Below, one piece after another: positions 1 through 9,113 of a DNA stretch of 64,000 nucleotides. Each line of letters starts with the position of its first letter. Positions within the stretch are counted from its first letter, which is position 1. A program made the translations under genes and the position numbers. The notes beneath the pieces were generated by a model. The model was not told where the DNA came from. It saw nothing but the letters and a program-made list of their open reading frames with translations, and made no database searches. The stretch comes from Sphingobacteruim zhuxiongii (GTDB lineage Bacteria; Bacteroidota; Bacteroidia; Sphingobacteriales; Sphingobacteriaceae). The stretch spans positions 1-64,000 of the forward strand of contig NZ_CP045652.1 of NCBI RefSeq assembly GCF_009557615.1, read 5' to 3'.

Positions 1-100
1 AGTTTTTTTGGTAAAAAAAAATGGTCATATTCGTAGTAGATAAAAGTTATGAACAGAATTTTTGTCAATTATTGGTTATCAAGTTATTAACAAATATAGA

Positions 101-1528
101 ATGGAAAAAACGTGTACAAGTGTTTGGGAAAGTTGTCTTGCGGTCATAAAAGATAACATACCGACACAAAGTTTTAAAACATGGTTCGAACCCGTTAAAG
201 CTGTACGTCTTGAAGGAAACGTTTTAACTATTCAAGTACCTAGTTTGTTTTTCTACGAGTGGTTAGAAGAACATTACGTAGGTATCCTAAGAAAAACGGT
301 TAAAAAGTTTTTAGGAGAGCAAGGTCGCTTAGAGTACAATATCGTAGTAGAGAAGTCCTCGGCAAACACTCCCTATACAACGAACATTCCTTCAAATGGA
401 AATGGTGCAGAAGGCAAGAGACAATCTATTCCTGTTCCTGTAGCGCTTAATAAAAACATCAAGAATCCATTCGTGATTCCTGGCTTAAAGAAATTGCAAG
501 TTGATCCGCAATTGAACCAAAACTATACATTCGACAATTTTATTGAAGGGGAGTGTAATCGTTTGGCTAGATCAGCAGGATATGCAGTAGCGAATAAACC
601 GGGAGGTACATCATTTAATCCCTTGATGATTTATGGCGATGTAGGTTTGGGTAAGACACACCTTGCACAAGCAATCGGAAATGAAATCAAGCGTAATCTT
701 CCAGACAAGCTCGTAATTTACGTGTCATGTGAGAAGTTCTGTCAACAGTTTGTTGACTCATTAAAGAACAACACGATCAATGACTTTGTAAATTTCTATC
801 AAGCAATGGATGTCATCATTATGGATGATGTTCATAATTTTGCTGGTAAAGAGAAAACGCAGGATATCTTCTTCCATATCTTTAATCATTTGCATCAGAC
901 GGGCAAGCAGATTATCTTAACATCGGACAAGGCGCCAAAGGATCTGTCGGGATTAGAAGAACGCTTATTAAGCCGTTTTAAATGGGGCTTATCAGCGGAT
1001 ATTCAGGTTCCTGATCTAGAGACTCGTATGGCGATCTTAAAGAAAAAGATGTACTCGGACGGGATTGAGTTGCCAGAAAATGTGGTAGAGTATGTGGCAA
1101 ATCAAATTGATAATTCGGTTCGTGAATTAGAGGGCGCTATGGTTTCTTTATTAGCACAATCTACATTGAACAAGCGAGAGATTGATTTGAACCTTGCAAA
1201 ATCTATGTTGAAGAACTTTGTGAAGAATACCCACAAAGAGATTTCAATGGAATACATTCAAAAATTAGTTTGCGAATATTTCGAAGTACCAGTAGAAATG
1301 GTGAAGTCGAAAGTTCGGAAACGCGAAATTGTACAGGCGAGACAGATTTCTATGTATTTAGCTAAGAATCATACAAAATCATCGCTTAAATCGATAGGTA
1401 GTTTCTTTGGAGGACGTGATCACTCTACTGTAATCTATGCGTGTCAAACAGTTGAAGACTTAATCGAAACAGATAAGAAATTCAAGACTTACGTGCAAGA
1501 TATTCAAAAGAAGTTAAAAGCTTCTTAA
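101..1528 (+). CDS. dnaA: Chromosomal replication initiator protein DnaA
   Basis: DnaA binds DnaA boxes at the origin as an ATP-dependent oligomer and opens the duplex. The 475-residue product has the four expected parts: an N-terminal domain starting MEKTCTSVWESCL, a low-complexity linker near residues 90-120, an AAA+ core with Walker A GDVGLGKTHL near residue 179 and Walker B IIMDDVH near 239-245, and the C-terminal DNA-binding signature GRDHSTVIYACQ near 437. I chose the ATG at 101 because the 13 codons before it, reaching back to a TTG at 62, do not resemble any DnaA. Bases 1-100 show no run of TTATCCACA-like boxes, so the origin is not visible here. The gene is monocistronic and followed by a hairpin terminator. 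Confidence 0.97.
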   Translation: MEKTCTSVWESCLAVIKDNIPTQSFKTWFEPVKAVRLEGNVLTIQVPSLFFYEWLEEHYVGILRKTVKKFLGEQGRLEYNIVVEKSSANTPYTTNIPSNGNGAEGKRQSIPVPVALNKNIKNPFVIPGLKKLQVDPQLNQNYTFDNFIEGECNRLARSAGYAVANKPGGTSFNPLMIYGDVGLGKTHLAQAIGNEIKRNLPDKLVIYVSCEKFCQQFVDSLKNNTINDFVNFYQAMDVIIMDDVHNFAGKEKTQDIFFHIFNHLHQTGKQIILTSDKAPKDLSGLEERLLSRFKWGLSADIQVPDLETRMAILKKKMYSDGIELPENVVEYVANQIDNSVRELEGAMVSLLAQSTLNKREIDLNLAKSMLKNFVKNTHKEISMEYIQKLVCEYFEVPVEMVKSKVRKREIVQARQISMYLAKNHTKSSLKSIGSFFGGRDHSTVIYACQTVEDLIETDKKFKTYVQDIQKKLKAS

Positions 1529-1553
1529 ACATATAGTAAAGCAAAAGATTTTT

Positions 1554-1584
1554 AAAGGGTATCCATATAGGTACCCTTTTTTGT
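1554..1584 (+). terminator. Rho-independent terminator after dnaA
   Basis: AAAGGGTA pairs with TACCCTTT around a short loop, with an extra CC/GG pair inside, followed by a T run. It lies between the convergent dnaA and acetyltransferase genes and touches the stop codon of the latter, so it may act on both strands. Confidence 0.8.
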
Positions 1585-2210
1585 TATTGATCCAGTAGAT
1601 CCTGGAAGTATTCTAAAAGTTGTGAGACATGGAAAGCATCCATTAAACCATGGTGTGCATGTATTGATATGGGCATCATCATTTTCCCGTCTGCCCCTCT
1701 CGCTAGTTTTCCGAAGGATATCTTCGGACAGGAGTCCTTTTTCGAGAAAGCGCGAGCATGCGATAACCCAGTGAAATTAAACCAAGGTAGTGCAGAAAAA
1801 TGAATTTCATTTTCTCCCCAGGGTGTTGACAACAGTGTGTTGCTAGCTCTAACGGTCTTTATTTCTTGTAGTGCTTTTTCAATGAATATGGCTTCATCTT
1901 CATTGTATTTGAAATAACCGAATCCGAAGCTATTATCAGGCCTATTAACCGTGGAGGCAGCATAAACGCTATCAAAGAGGTACACCTCGCCATCTATAAT
2001 TCTATACTTGAAGTTTTCTACGGCATTGCAGGCCATCAATGTACGATATAGATAGTATAGGAAGAATGATTTGTTCTGTGATTTGGCATTCGAATAAGCC
2101 AAGCTACAGTCTACTTGCACATTGATTCCAAAGAATGGTTCTTCAAAACTTGAAAAAAATTGAAAGTGATTTTTCCGGGGCCAGTTATTGATGTCAATTC
2201 TGGTTTTCAT
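1584..2210 (-). CDS. Chloramphenicol acetyltransferase-like (CatA-fold) protein
   Basis: This 208-residue protein is the size of type A chloramphenicol acetyltransferases (about 210-220). The family catalytic motif is near the C-terminus as HHGLMDAFHVSQ (residues about 184-195), where classical enzymes have HHxxxDGFH. The catalytic His is kept, but the usual Gly after Asp is Ala. The N-terminus (IDINNWPRKNHFQFF) also matches the family start. Such genes in environmental Bacteroidota are usually chromosomal relatives whose acceptor is unknown, so chloramphenicol resistance should not be assumed. It stands alone and converges with dnaA. Confidence 0.8.
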   Translation of the reverse strand: MKTRIDINNWPRKNHFQFFSSFEEPFFGINVQVDCSLAYSNAKSQNKSFFLYYLYRTLMACNAVENFKYRIIDGEVYLFDSVYAASTVNRPDNSFGFGYFKYNEDEAIFIEKALQEIKTVRASNTLLSTPWGENEIHFSALPWFNFTGLSHARAFSKKDSCPKISFGKLARGADGKMMMPISIHAHHGLMDAFHVSQLLEYFQDLLDQ

Positions 2211-2323
2211 GTCTTCTTATGTGATGAATAATCTTATTTACAAAATTCAATATAAGACTAATAGTTGATTTGTAATAGACGTTTTATGTTGGCTAATAGG
2301 ATCTATTTGTCCATTAGCATAAG

Positions 2324-2359
2324 AAAAGAGGGGTTTGACAATTGTCAAACCCCTCTTTT
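2324..2359 (-). terminator. Perfect 18-bp palindrome terminator
   Basis: Bases 2324-2341 are the exact reverse complement of 2342-2359, with an A-rich start and T-rich end (AAAAGAGGGG...CCCCTCTTTT). It lies just beyond the stop codon of the leftward gene ending at 2384 and can terminate in either direction. Confidence 0.85.
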
Positions 2360-2383
2360 ATATGAAACATGAATAATTCTAGA

Positions 2384-2758
2384 TTATTGTTGTTGAGGTT
2401 GTGCCTCAGGTGCTTGTTGTTTCGTAGCACGCGCTTCAACGATTTTAGCATATAATGGTTTTTGCTCTTCTGTCAATAAACCAACTACTTTGCTATCTAA
2501 GTCTGCGGTAATAGCCGCAATTTGTTCTGCTTTCTTTGCTTCATCTGTTTGTGCAGTATCAGCTTTAATAGCCAATTTTGCTTTCTTTGCTTCTAACACA
2601 ACATCATAGATTTGTGTTTGCTGCTCTTGAGTTAAATTCAATTGTGAAGTCCACTCGGTTACTGTTTGTTTCGCTTTTTCCTCTGGATTCACTTCTTGTG
2701 CAAATGTTAGAGTTAATGAAAATAATACTGCGGATACTGCTAAAAATAACTTTTTCAT
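2384..2758 (-). CDS. Small secreted alpha-helical protein
   Basis: This 124-residue protein has a clear signal peptide (MKKLFLAVSAVLFSLTLTFA, cleavage before QEV), so it is probably periplasmic. The mature part is rich in Ala, Lys, Glu and Gln. It has two repeated LT.EQ motifs (LNLTQEQQTQIYDVV and LLTEEQKPLYAKI) spaced like those of Spy/CpxP-type LTxxQ proteins, and it ends in a Pro/Gln tail. The Spy-like resemblance suggests a periplasmic chaperone or envelope-stress role, but this is inference from composition. The ATG at 2758 is preferred over one at 2782 because it starts exactly at the signal peptide. Confidence 0.7.
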   Translation of the reverse strand: MKKLFLAVSAVLFSLTLTFAQEVNPEEKAKQTVTEWTSQLNLTQEQQTQIYDVVLEAKKAKLAIKADTAQTDEAKKAEQIAAITADLDSKVVGLLTEEQKPLYAKIVEARATKQQAPEAQPQQQ

Positions 2759-3011
2759 GATCTGTCTTTTTTCGTTAAACATTTATTATTTACTCCGTTT
2801 CTGTACAATAATAACAGGGCTTTGCATCTATTTATTGTTCAATTGTATCACGTTTGTTACTTTTTAACATATCTTAACAGGAAGGACATTAGATGAAAAG
2901 GGTATAAATAGGGATAAAAATAGCAGTAGAAACCCTTTAAATGGCTATTTTGAAATCTTATACCAGAAATACAATAAATGGAACCAATTAACAATTGGAA
3001 GTCGAACCAAT

Positions 3012-4040
3012 CTAACTGTTATGATTAAGCAGCGTGTCTAATTTGGAAAGAAAGCGTGTCTCCTGATCAATTCTGGTTTCAATCGGGATGTAATAGAGCG
3101 GGATATTAGAAAACTTGGCTAAATCTAAACGTTGAGCGTCTTTCTCTGTTGTGAGGATAATCTTTCGATTTGAATCTACGCTTTTAAATGCATCCAATAC
3201 CTTATTGTAGTCCGAATTGCTATAATTATGATGATCAGGAAATGCTATATGTATAAAAGGAATCCCCTGTTTTGATAGATAGCCCTCTAAAGGCTTAGGA
3301 TTGGCTATTCCGGTAAACAGGATAACTGTGTGGTCTGTGAGATCTTCGATCGCTGGAGCCACTGTAAGTGGCCGAAGAGGCTTATATACTATATAAGAGT
3401 AGAAAATCTCTGCTGTCTTGTTCTGTTTTCGAATCTTACGCTCGATTTTATCTTTATTTTCCTTACTGATATTCTCGGGACACTTTGTAATCAAGATGAT
3501 ATCAGCACGTTTAGTCTGATTGAAGCCATCACGAAAATTTCCAGTTGGTAAAAGAAGTATTGGTTTTAGTAGGGAATAATATTCAAAAAGGAGTATAGAA
3601 CATGTGGGCTTAACTTTCCGATGTTGAAAGGCATCATCTAACAGGATTAGGTTATGCTCTTTTTGAAGAATCTCAATACCTTCTGCCCTATTCTCATCAA
3701 CCGCTACGGTAATATTCGGATGTTTTTTTTTTAATTGCAAAGGCTCATCTCCAACATGCTCAACGCTGTCCGAAACCTGAACTAACCGAAAACCCTTTGT
3801 TTTTCGACCATAACCTCTGCTAAGGGTTGCAAGGCGATAATCTGCTTGCAATTTGTCAACAAGTAATTGAACCAAGGGAGATTTACCTGCGCCTCCGACA
3901 GCCAAATTACCAATAACGACAGTGTTTACAGGAAAGGTTTTTGAAGTCAATATGCCGAGATCATAACATTGATTTCTAACCCAAATAATTAGGGTATAGA
4001 GGATGGTAAACGGGAGTAATAACCATCGTAAGATTAGCAT
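3012..4040 (-). CDS. lpxK: Tetraacyldisaccharide 4'-kinase LpxK
   Basis: LpxK phosphorylates the 4' position of the lipid A disaccharide at the inner membrane. The 342-residue product has the family P-loop GNLAVGGAGKSPLVQLL near residues 44-60, the downstream LSRGYGRKTKGF segment, and the DDAFQHRKV motif near 134-142, which includes the catalytic-site DDxxQH. An N-terminal hydrophobic stretch (LLLPFTILYTLIIWV) fits membrane attachment. It is the last gene of a leftward holB-psp1-gldH-lpxK operon, 3 bases after gldH. The length is normal for the family. Confidence 0.95.
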   Translation of the reverse strand: MLILRWLLLPFTILYTLIIWVRNQCYDLGILTSKTFPVNTVVIGNLAVGGAGKSPLVQLLVDKLQADYRLATLSRGYGRKTKGFRLVQVSDSVEHVGDEPLQLKKKHPNITVAVDENRAEGIEILQKEHNLILLDDAFQHRKVKPTCSILLFEYYSLLKPILLLPTGNFRDGFNQTKRADIILITKCPENISKENKDKIERKIRKQNKTAEIFYSYIVYKPLRPLTVAPAIEDLTDHTVILFTGIANPKPLEGYLSKQGIPFIHIAFPDHHNYSNSDYNKVLDAFKSVDSNRKIILTTEKDAQRLDLAKFSNIPLYYIPIETRIDQETRFLSKLDTLLNHNS

Positions 4041-4043
4041 AAC

Positions 4044-4505
4044 TTACTTTTTGATAAGCTTAAGACCCACATCATTAACACCATGAAGTGGGTTCTCACG
4101 CATATTTTGTTCAATAGAAAACTTATATTTTCCGGTATCCGGAAAGCTGTAGCTTTCTTTAATTAAAACCGATTGCTCGTATAGATTGCCAGCAGATCGT
4201 CCGGTCCAACGTCCATCTAATTCCGCAAGCTTTATTTCATGTCTATAAGCGGTATCTTTTAATCCTTTCCCTTTCTCGTGCAATAGCAAATAGATATTCG
4301 AGAAGGGGTAGTAAGCATTATGACGAAGATTGACATAAACATCAAATTTGACGTTTTTATCGGTTATCTGAACTTCAAAAGCAGGCTTGTTCTTGTATTC
4401 CCAACTTTGATTGGGAATATCGATATTTTTCTCAAAGAAATATCCATCCTGGCAAGAACTAACCAATAAGGTCAGAATAAAAAACAAACCAATACATGTC
4501 TTCAT
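4044..4505 (-). CDS. gldH: Gliding-motility-type lipoprotein GldH
   Basis: This 153-residue lipoprotein has a signal ending in a lipobox (ILTLLVSSC, Cys at about residue 18) and the GldH-type body, including NLRHNAYYPFSNIYLLL. In Flavobacterium GldH is needed for gliding; non-gliding Bacteroidota also keep it, so motility cannot be inferred. The ATG at 4505 fits the signal peptide and lies 13 bases after the stop of the upstream psp1 gene. An ATG at 4544 would overlap that gene. The position between psp1 and lpxK supports the call. Confidence 0.85.
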   Translation of the reverse strand: MKTCIGLFFILTLLVSSCQDGYFFEKNIDIPNQSWEYKNKPAFEVQITDKNVKFDVYVNLRHNAYYPFSNIYLLLHEKGKGLKDTAYRHEIKLAELDGRWTGRSAGNLYEQSVLIKESYSFPDTGKYKFSIEQNMRENPLHGVNDVGLKLIKK

Positions 4506-4518
4506 TCGTACGATATAC

Positions 4519-5919
4519 TTAGTTTTCTGGTTTTGGACCTCCATCCTGAGGTTTATTATTTCTTCTATTTCTATTGTTGTTTGGACGTTTTTTAGGCCGA
4601 GGAGCTTGATTTACATCTTTAGCTTCTCCGTCTTGTGCCTTGACAGGCTGTCCATCGTTGTTTGCACTATTTGCAGACTTTTGTTGAGGACGTCGATTCT
4701 CCGGCTTCGCTGTAGAATTTGTTTCTTGCTTCGGCTTCGGCGTTCCTTCTTGTTTATCGGCCGCAGCATTTGGGCTCTTTTTCTTCTTCTTCCTCTTTTT
4801 CTTATTACGATCGTCTAAGCGGGTCAAACTATCTTGACCTACAACATTTTCGTAATCTGGAGCAACTTCTTTTTCGTCTTCATCGTCCGGAACGATACCC
4901 AATTCGGCAGGTTTCTTACCCTCAGCATTCATCGCAGCGAATTCTTTGACCTTCTCAGCAGATAATGGAATCCAGTTCTCTGCTCTCGGGTATGAGAACC
5001 ACATCGTCTTTTTAAAGATGTCGATCTTTTGTAAGTACGCGACGCCTATTTCCGTTTCAATACGCTCGATATTCGAAGGAATATCTTTTAACGCATCCAT
5101 ATAACTATCGAGCTCAAAGTTTAAGCAACATTTAAGTTTACCACATTGCCCAGCTAATTTAAGTGTATTGAGGGATAGATTTTGATAGCGCGCAGCTGAC
5201 GTTGAAACAGTTTTAAAGTCCGTTAACCAAGTTGAACAGCATAATTCACGACCACAGCTACCAATACCACCTAAACGGCTAGCCTCTTGACGCATCCCGA
5301 TCTGTCTCATTTCGATACGGATTCGGAAGGCCTCAGCCATACGCTTAATCAATTCACGAAAATCGACACGACCTTCTGCTGTATAATAAAACGTAGCTTT
5401 GGTTTTGTCTCCCTGATAGTCGACGTCGGAGATCTTCATAGAAAGACCCAGCTCTAAGGCTAAGTTACGTGCTCGGTGCATCGTTTCCCATTCCAAATCT
5501 TTAGCCATTTCATATTTGGCTACGTCATTTTCATTCGCTTTCCGATAGATTTTCTTAACAACGTCTTCCGCTTTTGTATTATTTTTCTTGAGTTGTAGGC
5601 GAACCAATTCGCCTGTTAATGATACGTGACCTATATCGTAACCACCTGTATTAGGTTCTACAGCCACCATCTCCCCCATCTCTAAATAAATATTGTCCGT
5701 ATTGACAAAAAACTCTTTTCGAGAACCTTTAAATCTAACTTCTACAATATCAAACGGTTTATAATTTGATGGCAAGTCCATATCAACTAGCCAATCGTAT
5801 ATATCTAATTTATTACATCCGCTGGTCATGCACGTCCCGTTGTTGTTACAACCGGCCGGAACAGTACCTAGTGTCTTGCTTCCGCAACCACCCCCGGATG
5901 AGCAACTGCCACATCCCAT
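4519..5919 (-). CDS. PSP1-domain (RicT/YaaT-like) protein with Cys-rich N-terminus
   Basis: This 466-residue protein has a central PSP1 domain (about residues 110-290) with the conserved GGIGSCGRELCCSTWL and GQCGKLKCCLNFE motifs. In Bacillus the homologue RicT (YaaT) forms an Fe-S-containing complex with RicA and RicF that affects RNase Y. Extra parts here are a Gly/Cys-rich N-terminus with six Cys in the first 35 residues (3, 6, 12, 24, 30, 35) and a basic, low-complexity C-terminal tail of about 100 residues rich in Lys, Asn, Pro and Gln. The tail could bind nucleic acid. It lies 10 bases after holB and just ahead of gldH, in one leftward operon. Confidence 0.85.
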   Translation of the reverse strand: MGCGSCSSGGGCGSKTLGTVPAGCNNNGTCMTSGCNKLDIYDWLVDMDLPSNYKPFDIVEVRFKGSRKEFFVNTDNIYLEMGEMVAVEPNTGGYDIGHVSLTGELVRLQLKKNNTKAEDVVKKIYRKANENDVAKYEMAKDLEWETMHRARNLALELGLSMKISDVDYQGDKTKATFYYTAEGRVDFRELIKRMAEAFRIRIEMRQIGMRQEASRLGGIGSCGRELCCSTWLTDFKTVSTSAARYQNLSLNTLKLAGQCGKLKCCLNFELDSYMDALKDIPSNIERIETEIGVAYLQKIDIFKKTMWFSYPRAENWIPLSAEKVKEFAAMNAEGKKPAELGIVPDDEDEKEVAPDYENVVGQDSLTRLDDRNKKKRKKKKKSPNAAADKQEGTPKPKQETNSTAKPENRRPQQKSANSANNDGQPVKAQDGEAKDVNQAPRPKKRPNNNRNRRNNKPQDGGPKPEN

Positions 5920-5929
5920 ATTTTCCTTT

Positions 5930-7072
5930 TTATATATATTGAGTCTCCTTAAGAGACGACTTGTATTTAAACAATAAAACTAACTGCAAAGATAAATCTA
6001 AAAATAATATTTTAGGATTTGCATTTCTTTCGACAGAATAATGCGTTTTTTCCAAGAGGTCGATCGCTTCCGTCAATTGCTCTAAGCTAGTTATTTCACT
6101 AAACTTTTGAACAAATTCAAGCTCCTGGCCCTTTAAAAACAACATGTTGGATGCGCCATTCTGTACTAAAACTATTTGACGAAGAACATTTATACAGTAG
6201 ATTATGAAAATTTTCTGATTTTCTCTACCGAGTTTACTCAGCTCTTCTTCACATAACTGAATAATATTAAGACCAGAATCCGTTACTATAAACCGAAACC
6301 AACGAATGAGTAGATCGAAATGTGTATTCGATTCTTCCGCTAATTGATCGATCGCTTCCTGAATATTCCCATCAGCAATAAAAGCGATTTCGTTAGCGCG
6401 ATCTGACGATAAGTGTTTTTCCTGAACTAAGTAAGTTGCTAGTTCCTCATGACTCAGCTTGTTGACCTTCACTAGTTGTGTTCTAGAAATAATTGTATTC
6501 AAGATTTTATCTTGATTTTCAGCAACGAGTAGAAATAAGGTCTTTGCAGGAGGTTCTTCAATTAATTTCAGAAGCGCATTCCCCTGCGTATCTAAGTATT
6601 CGGGCAACCACATGATAAGCACCTTATATTCGGCTTCAAATGCCTTCAGGCTAAGTTTTTTGATGATGTCGTGCGCCTCAGCGATATTGATGTTGGCTTG
6701 TTTGTTATCCGCTTCAAGTTGTCCACGCCAATGATTTAAACTTAGATAAGGATTATCTAGAAAAGCTTTACGCCACTCCTCCATGTAGGTAGTAGCTGTT
6801 TCATCAGCTTTCTTCGCAAAAAAGGGATAGGAAAAATGTAAATCTGGATGGATTAATTTCTCATATTTGATACAAGAGGAACATTTGCCGCAACTATCCG
6901 TTGCTTGTTTATCTTCGCAGTTGATAAATTGAGCATAGGCAAGCGCAAGTGCAAGACTTCCTGAACCCTCGGGACCGAGAAAGAGCTGCGCATGGCTGAC
7001 CCGATTTTCTTTTACTGTAGAAACAAGCTGTTCTTTTAATGCTTGATGCCCTATTATCCTATTAAACTGCAT
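5930..7072 (-). CDS. holB: DNA polymerase III subunit delta' (HolB)
   Basis: This 380-residue protein is the delta' part of the clamp loader that places DnaN rings on DNA. Visible features are the N-terminal MQFNRIIGHQALKEQLVSTV, a zinc-binding cluster with CEDKQATDSCGKCSSC (about residues 51-66), a degenerate P-loop (GPEGSGSLALA, lacking the GKT/S ending as expected for delta'), and the arginine-finger region IISRTQLVK. It is the first gene of the leftward operon, with a -7 box 10 bases before its ATG, and faces the gene for its ring substrate, dnaN, across 127 bases. Confidence 0.9.
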   Translation of the reverse strand: MQFNRIIGHQALKEQLVSTVKENRVSHAQLFLGPEGSGSLALALAYAQFINCEDKQATDSCGKCSSCIKYEKLIHPDLHFSYPFFAKKADETATTYMEEWRKAFLDNPYLSLNHWRGQLEADNKQANINIAEAHDIIKKLSLKAFEAEYKVLIMWLPEYLDTQGNALLKLIEEPPAKTLFLLVAENQDKILNTIISRTQLVKVNKLSHEELATYLVQEKHLSSDRANEIAFIADGNIQEAIDQLAEESNTHFDLLIRWFRFIVTDSGLNIIQLCEEELSKLGRENQKIFIIYCINVLRQIVLVQNGASNMLFLKGQELEFVQKFSEITSLEQLTEAIDLLEKTHYSVERNANPKILFLDLSLQLVLLFKYKSSLKETQYI

Positions 7073-7082
7073 ACTTTATAGA

Positions 7083-7090
7083 CAAAGTTA
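7083..7090 (-). promoter_or_regulatory. -7 promoter box of holB operon
   Basis: On the minus strand this reads TAACTTTG, a full match to the Bacteroidota -7 consensus TAnnTTTG, 10 bases before the holB ATG. No good -33 TTG partner is visible. Confidence 0.5.
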
Positions 7091-7199
7091 CAAAAATATA
7101 GATACCTCATTGATTTTATTACCGAGTAACTCGTATTTGCATTTCAGATATTTAGATTCTTTTCTGTATTATTGCATATAAAAACTATTTTCCCAGGAA

Positions 7200-8321
7200 A
7201 TGAGATTCATTGTATCCACCTCTATTTTATTAAAACAATTACAATCTATCAGCGGCGCTTCAAGCTCTAGCACGGTGCTCCCTATTTTAGAAAACTTTTT
7301 GTTTGAAATCAAAGACAACTTATTGACAATTTCAGCTACGGATTTACAAACCAGTATGGTTACGAGTTTGCAGATTGAAGCGAAAGAAGAAGGTCGTGTG
7401 GCAATGCCATCGAAAATCTTGATTGAAACGTTGAAAACGTTGCCAGATCAACCTGTTGCTTTTTCTGTAGACATGAGTACACTGGCGATTGAGATCAGTG
7501 CAGGCGATGGTAAGTATAAATTAAGCGGAGAAAATGCCGATGATTTCCCGAAAATCCCTGTTGTAGACAATATCTCAACGGTAAACCTTGCTGCACCAGT
7601 ATTGTTAGAAGCAATTAACAAAACGATTTTTGCGGTAAGTAACGATGAACTTCGCCCGGCAATGTCTGGTGTATTAGTACAATTAGCGGAGCAGACCATA
7701 ACTTTTGTAGCGACTGACGCTCATAAATTAGTTCGTTACCGTCGTACAGATATCGGTGCTGAAAAACCAACGTCATTAATCTTACCGAAGAAAGCGCTTA
7801 CTTTATTGAAGTCATCTTTACCATCTGATGATGTGAATGTTTCAATTGAGTATAATAATACAAACGCATTCTTCCAATTCGGAAATATTAGCTTAATCTG
7901 TCGTTTAATCGATGAGCGTTACCCTGATTATGAAGCTGTAATACCTCGTTTAAATCCAAATAAGCTAACGGTAGATCGTTCACTGTTCTTAAATACATTA
8001 CGTCGTGTTGTTATTTTCGCTAACAAAACAACACATCAAGTACGTTTAAAGATTTCTGGATCAGAGTTACACATTTCAGCAGAGGATCTAGACTTTTCTA
8101 ATGAAGCACACGAGCGTCTAAGTTGTCAATTCGAAGGAGAAGACATGGAAATTGGTTTCAATGCGAAATTCTTAGTAGAGATGCTTAATAACTTAAACTG
8201 TGAGGAAGTTGTATTAGAGATGAGTACTCCTAATCGTGCAGGCCTATTGTTACCAGCGATTAAAGAAGATGGTGTTGACGTCTTGATGTTAGTGATGCCA
8301 GTGATGTTAAACAATATTTAA
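7200..8321 (+). CDS. dnaN: DNA polymerase III beta sliding clamp
   Basis: This 373-residue protein is the ring that tethers polymerase III to DNA. The start MRFIVSTSILLKQLQSISG, the LILPKKALTLL segment in the middle domain, the RYPDYEAVIP motif near residues 240-250 and the C-terminal end (VLMLVMPVML) are typical of the three-domain clamp. Length is normal. It is divergent from holB, and its stop lies 11 bases before the first DedA gene, so dnaN and dedA may be co-transcribed. Confidence 0.96.
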   Translation: MRFIVSTSILLKQLQSISGASSSSTVLPILENFLFEIKDNLLTISATDLQTSMVTSLQIEAKEEGRVAMPSKILIETLKTLPDQPVAFSVDMSTLAIEISAGDGKYKLSGENADDFPKIPVVDNISTVNLAAPVLLEAINKTIFAVSNDELRPAMSGVLVQLAEQTITFVATDAHKLVRYRRTDIGAEKPTSLILPKKALTLLKSSLPSDDVNVSIEYNNTNAFFQFGNISLICRLIDERYPDYEAVIPRLNPNKLTVDRSLFLNTLRRVVIFANKTTHQVRLKISGSELHISAEDLDFSNEAHERLSCQFEGEDMEIGFNAKFLVEMLNNLNCEEVVLEMSTPNRAGLLLPAIKEDGVDVLMLVMPVMLNNI

Positions 8322-8332
8322 TAGCAAAGCAA

Positions 8333-8989
8333 TTGGAATTTATTTATACTATTATTGACTTTATTCTGCATATCGATGACCATCTGGTGGAAATCGTCAA
8401 TAATTATCAAACTTGGACTTACTTAATCCTCTTCCTGATTATTTTTGCAGAAACAGGATTTGTTGTTACCCCATTTCTTCCTGGAGATTCCTTATTATTT
8501 GCAACAGGAGCGATTATCGCAAAACCAGAAACTGATCTAAACGTCTTTGTGATGTGGGGACTGTTAATGGTGGCAGGTATTTTAGGTGATATGGTGAATT
8601 ACCATATCGGAAAATATTTTGGTCCGAAGGCCTTCAGTGGAAAATATAAATTCTTGAAAAAAGAATATCTAGAGAAAACAGAGAAATTCTACGAGAAATA
8701 TGGTGGTAAAACGATCATTTATGCGCGTTTTGTTCCGATTATAAGAACCTTTGCTCCTTTCGTAGCAGGCGTTGGATCCATGTCATATGCAAAATTTGCT
8801 TCTTATAATGTTATTGGAGCTGTTGTATGGGTTACTTCATTCTTATTTATTGGATACTTCTTTGGAGGTTTACCTATTATCAAGGATAACTTTACTATCG
8901 TGATATTCGCTATTATCATCCTATCGATGGTACCGCCAATAATCGAAGTAATAAAAGAAAAATACGGAAAAAAGAAGGAAGCCAATTAG
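8333..8989 (+). CDS. DedA-family membrane protein, copy 1 (TTG start)
   Basis: DedA proteins are inner-membrane proteins linked to polyprenyl-phosphate or phospholipid flipping and to membrane-potential homeostasis. This 218-residue copy has the family motifs ETGFVVTPFLPGDS (about residues 42-55), GDMVNYHIGKYFG and ARFVPIIRTFAPFVAGVG, and several membrane helices. It starts with TTG at 8333. That choice is supported by the neighbouring paralogue, which has the same length and begins MELITTLIDFILHID where this begins MEFIYTIIDFILHID. The stop codon lies in the loop of its terminator. Confidence 0.9.
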   Translation: MEFIYTIIDFILHIDDHLVEIVNNYQTWTYLILFLIIFAETGFVVTPFLPGDSLLFATGAIIAKPETDLNVFVMWGLLMVAGILGDMVNYHIGKYFGPKAFSGKYKFLKKEYLEKTEKFYEKYGGKTIIYARFVPIIRTFAPFVAGVGSMSYAKFASYNVIGAVVWVTSFLFIGYFFGGLPIIKDNFTIVIFAIIILSMVPPIIEVIKEKYGKKKEAN

Positions 8990-9005
8990 GCTTCCTTCTT
9001 TTTTT
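8972..9005 (+). terminator. Terminator after DedA copy 1
   Basis: A 12-bp perfect stem (AAGAAGGAAGCC / GGCTTCCTTCTT) with loop AATTA is followed by T5. The stop codon of the gene forms part of the loop, so the hairpin overlaps the coding end. Confidence 0.85.
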
Positions 9006-9113
9006 ATACTTAAAGCACTCCCTCCTGACTGAAAGTAAAAGCGATAAACGTGTTTATTATTTTAATTGATAATCCAATCAAACTTTCGGAGTTTTGTACG
9101 GTATTTAAGATAG

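Noticed and set aside
1..100. oriC next to dnaA
   Set aside because: No cluster of TTATCCACA-like boxes or obvious unwinding element in the visible 100 bases, nor after dnaA.
4411..4949. Rightward ORFs across the psp1/gldH region
   Set aside because: They are shadows of the low-complexity Lys/Asn tail of the leftward psp1 gene; no family resemblance.
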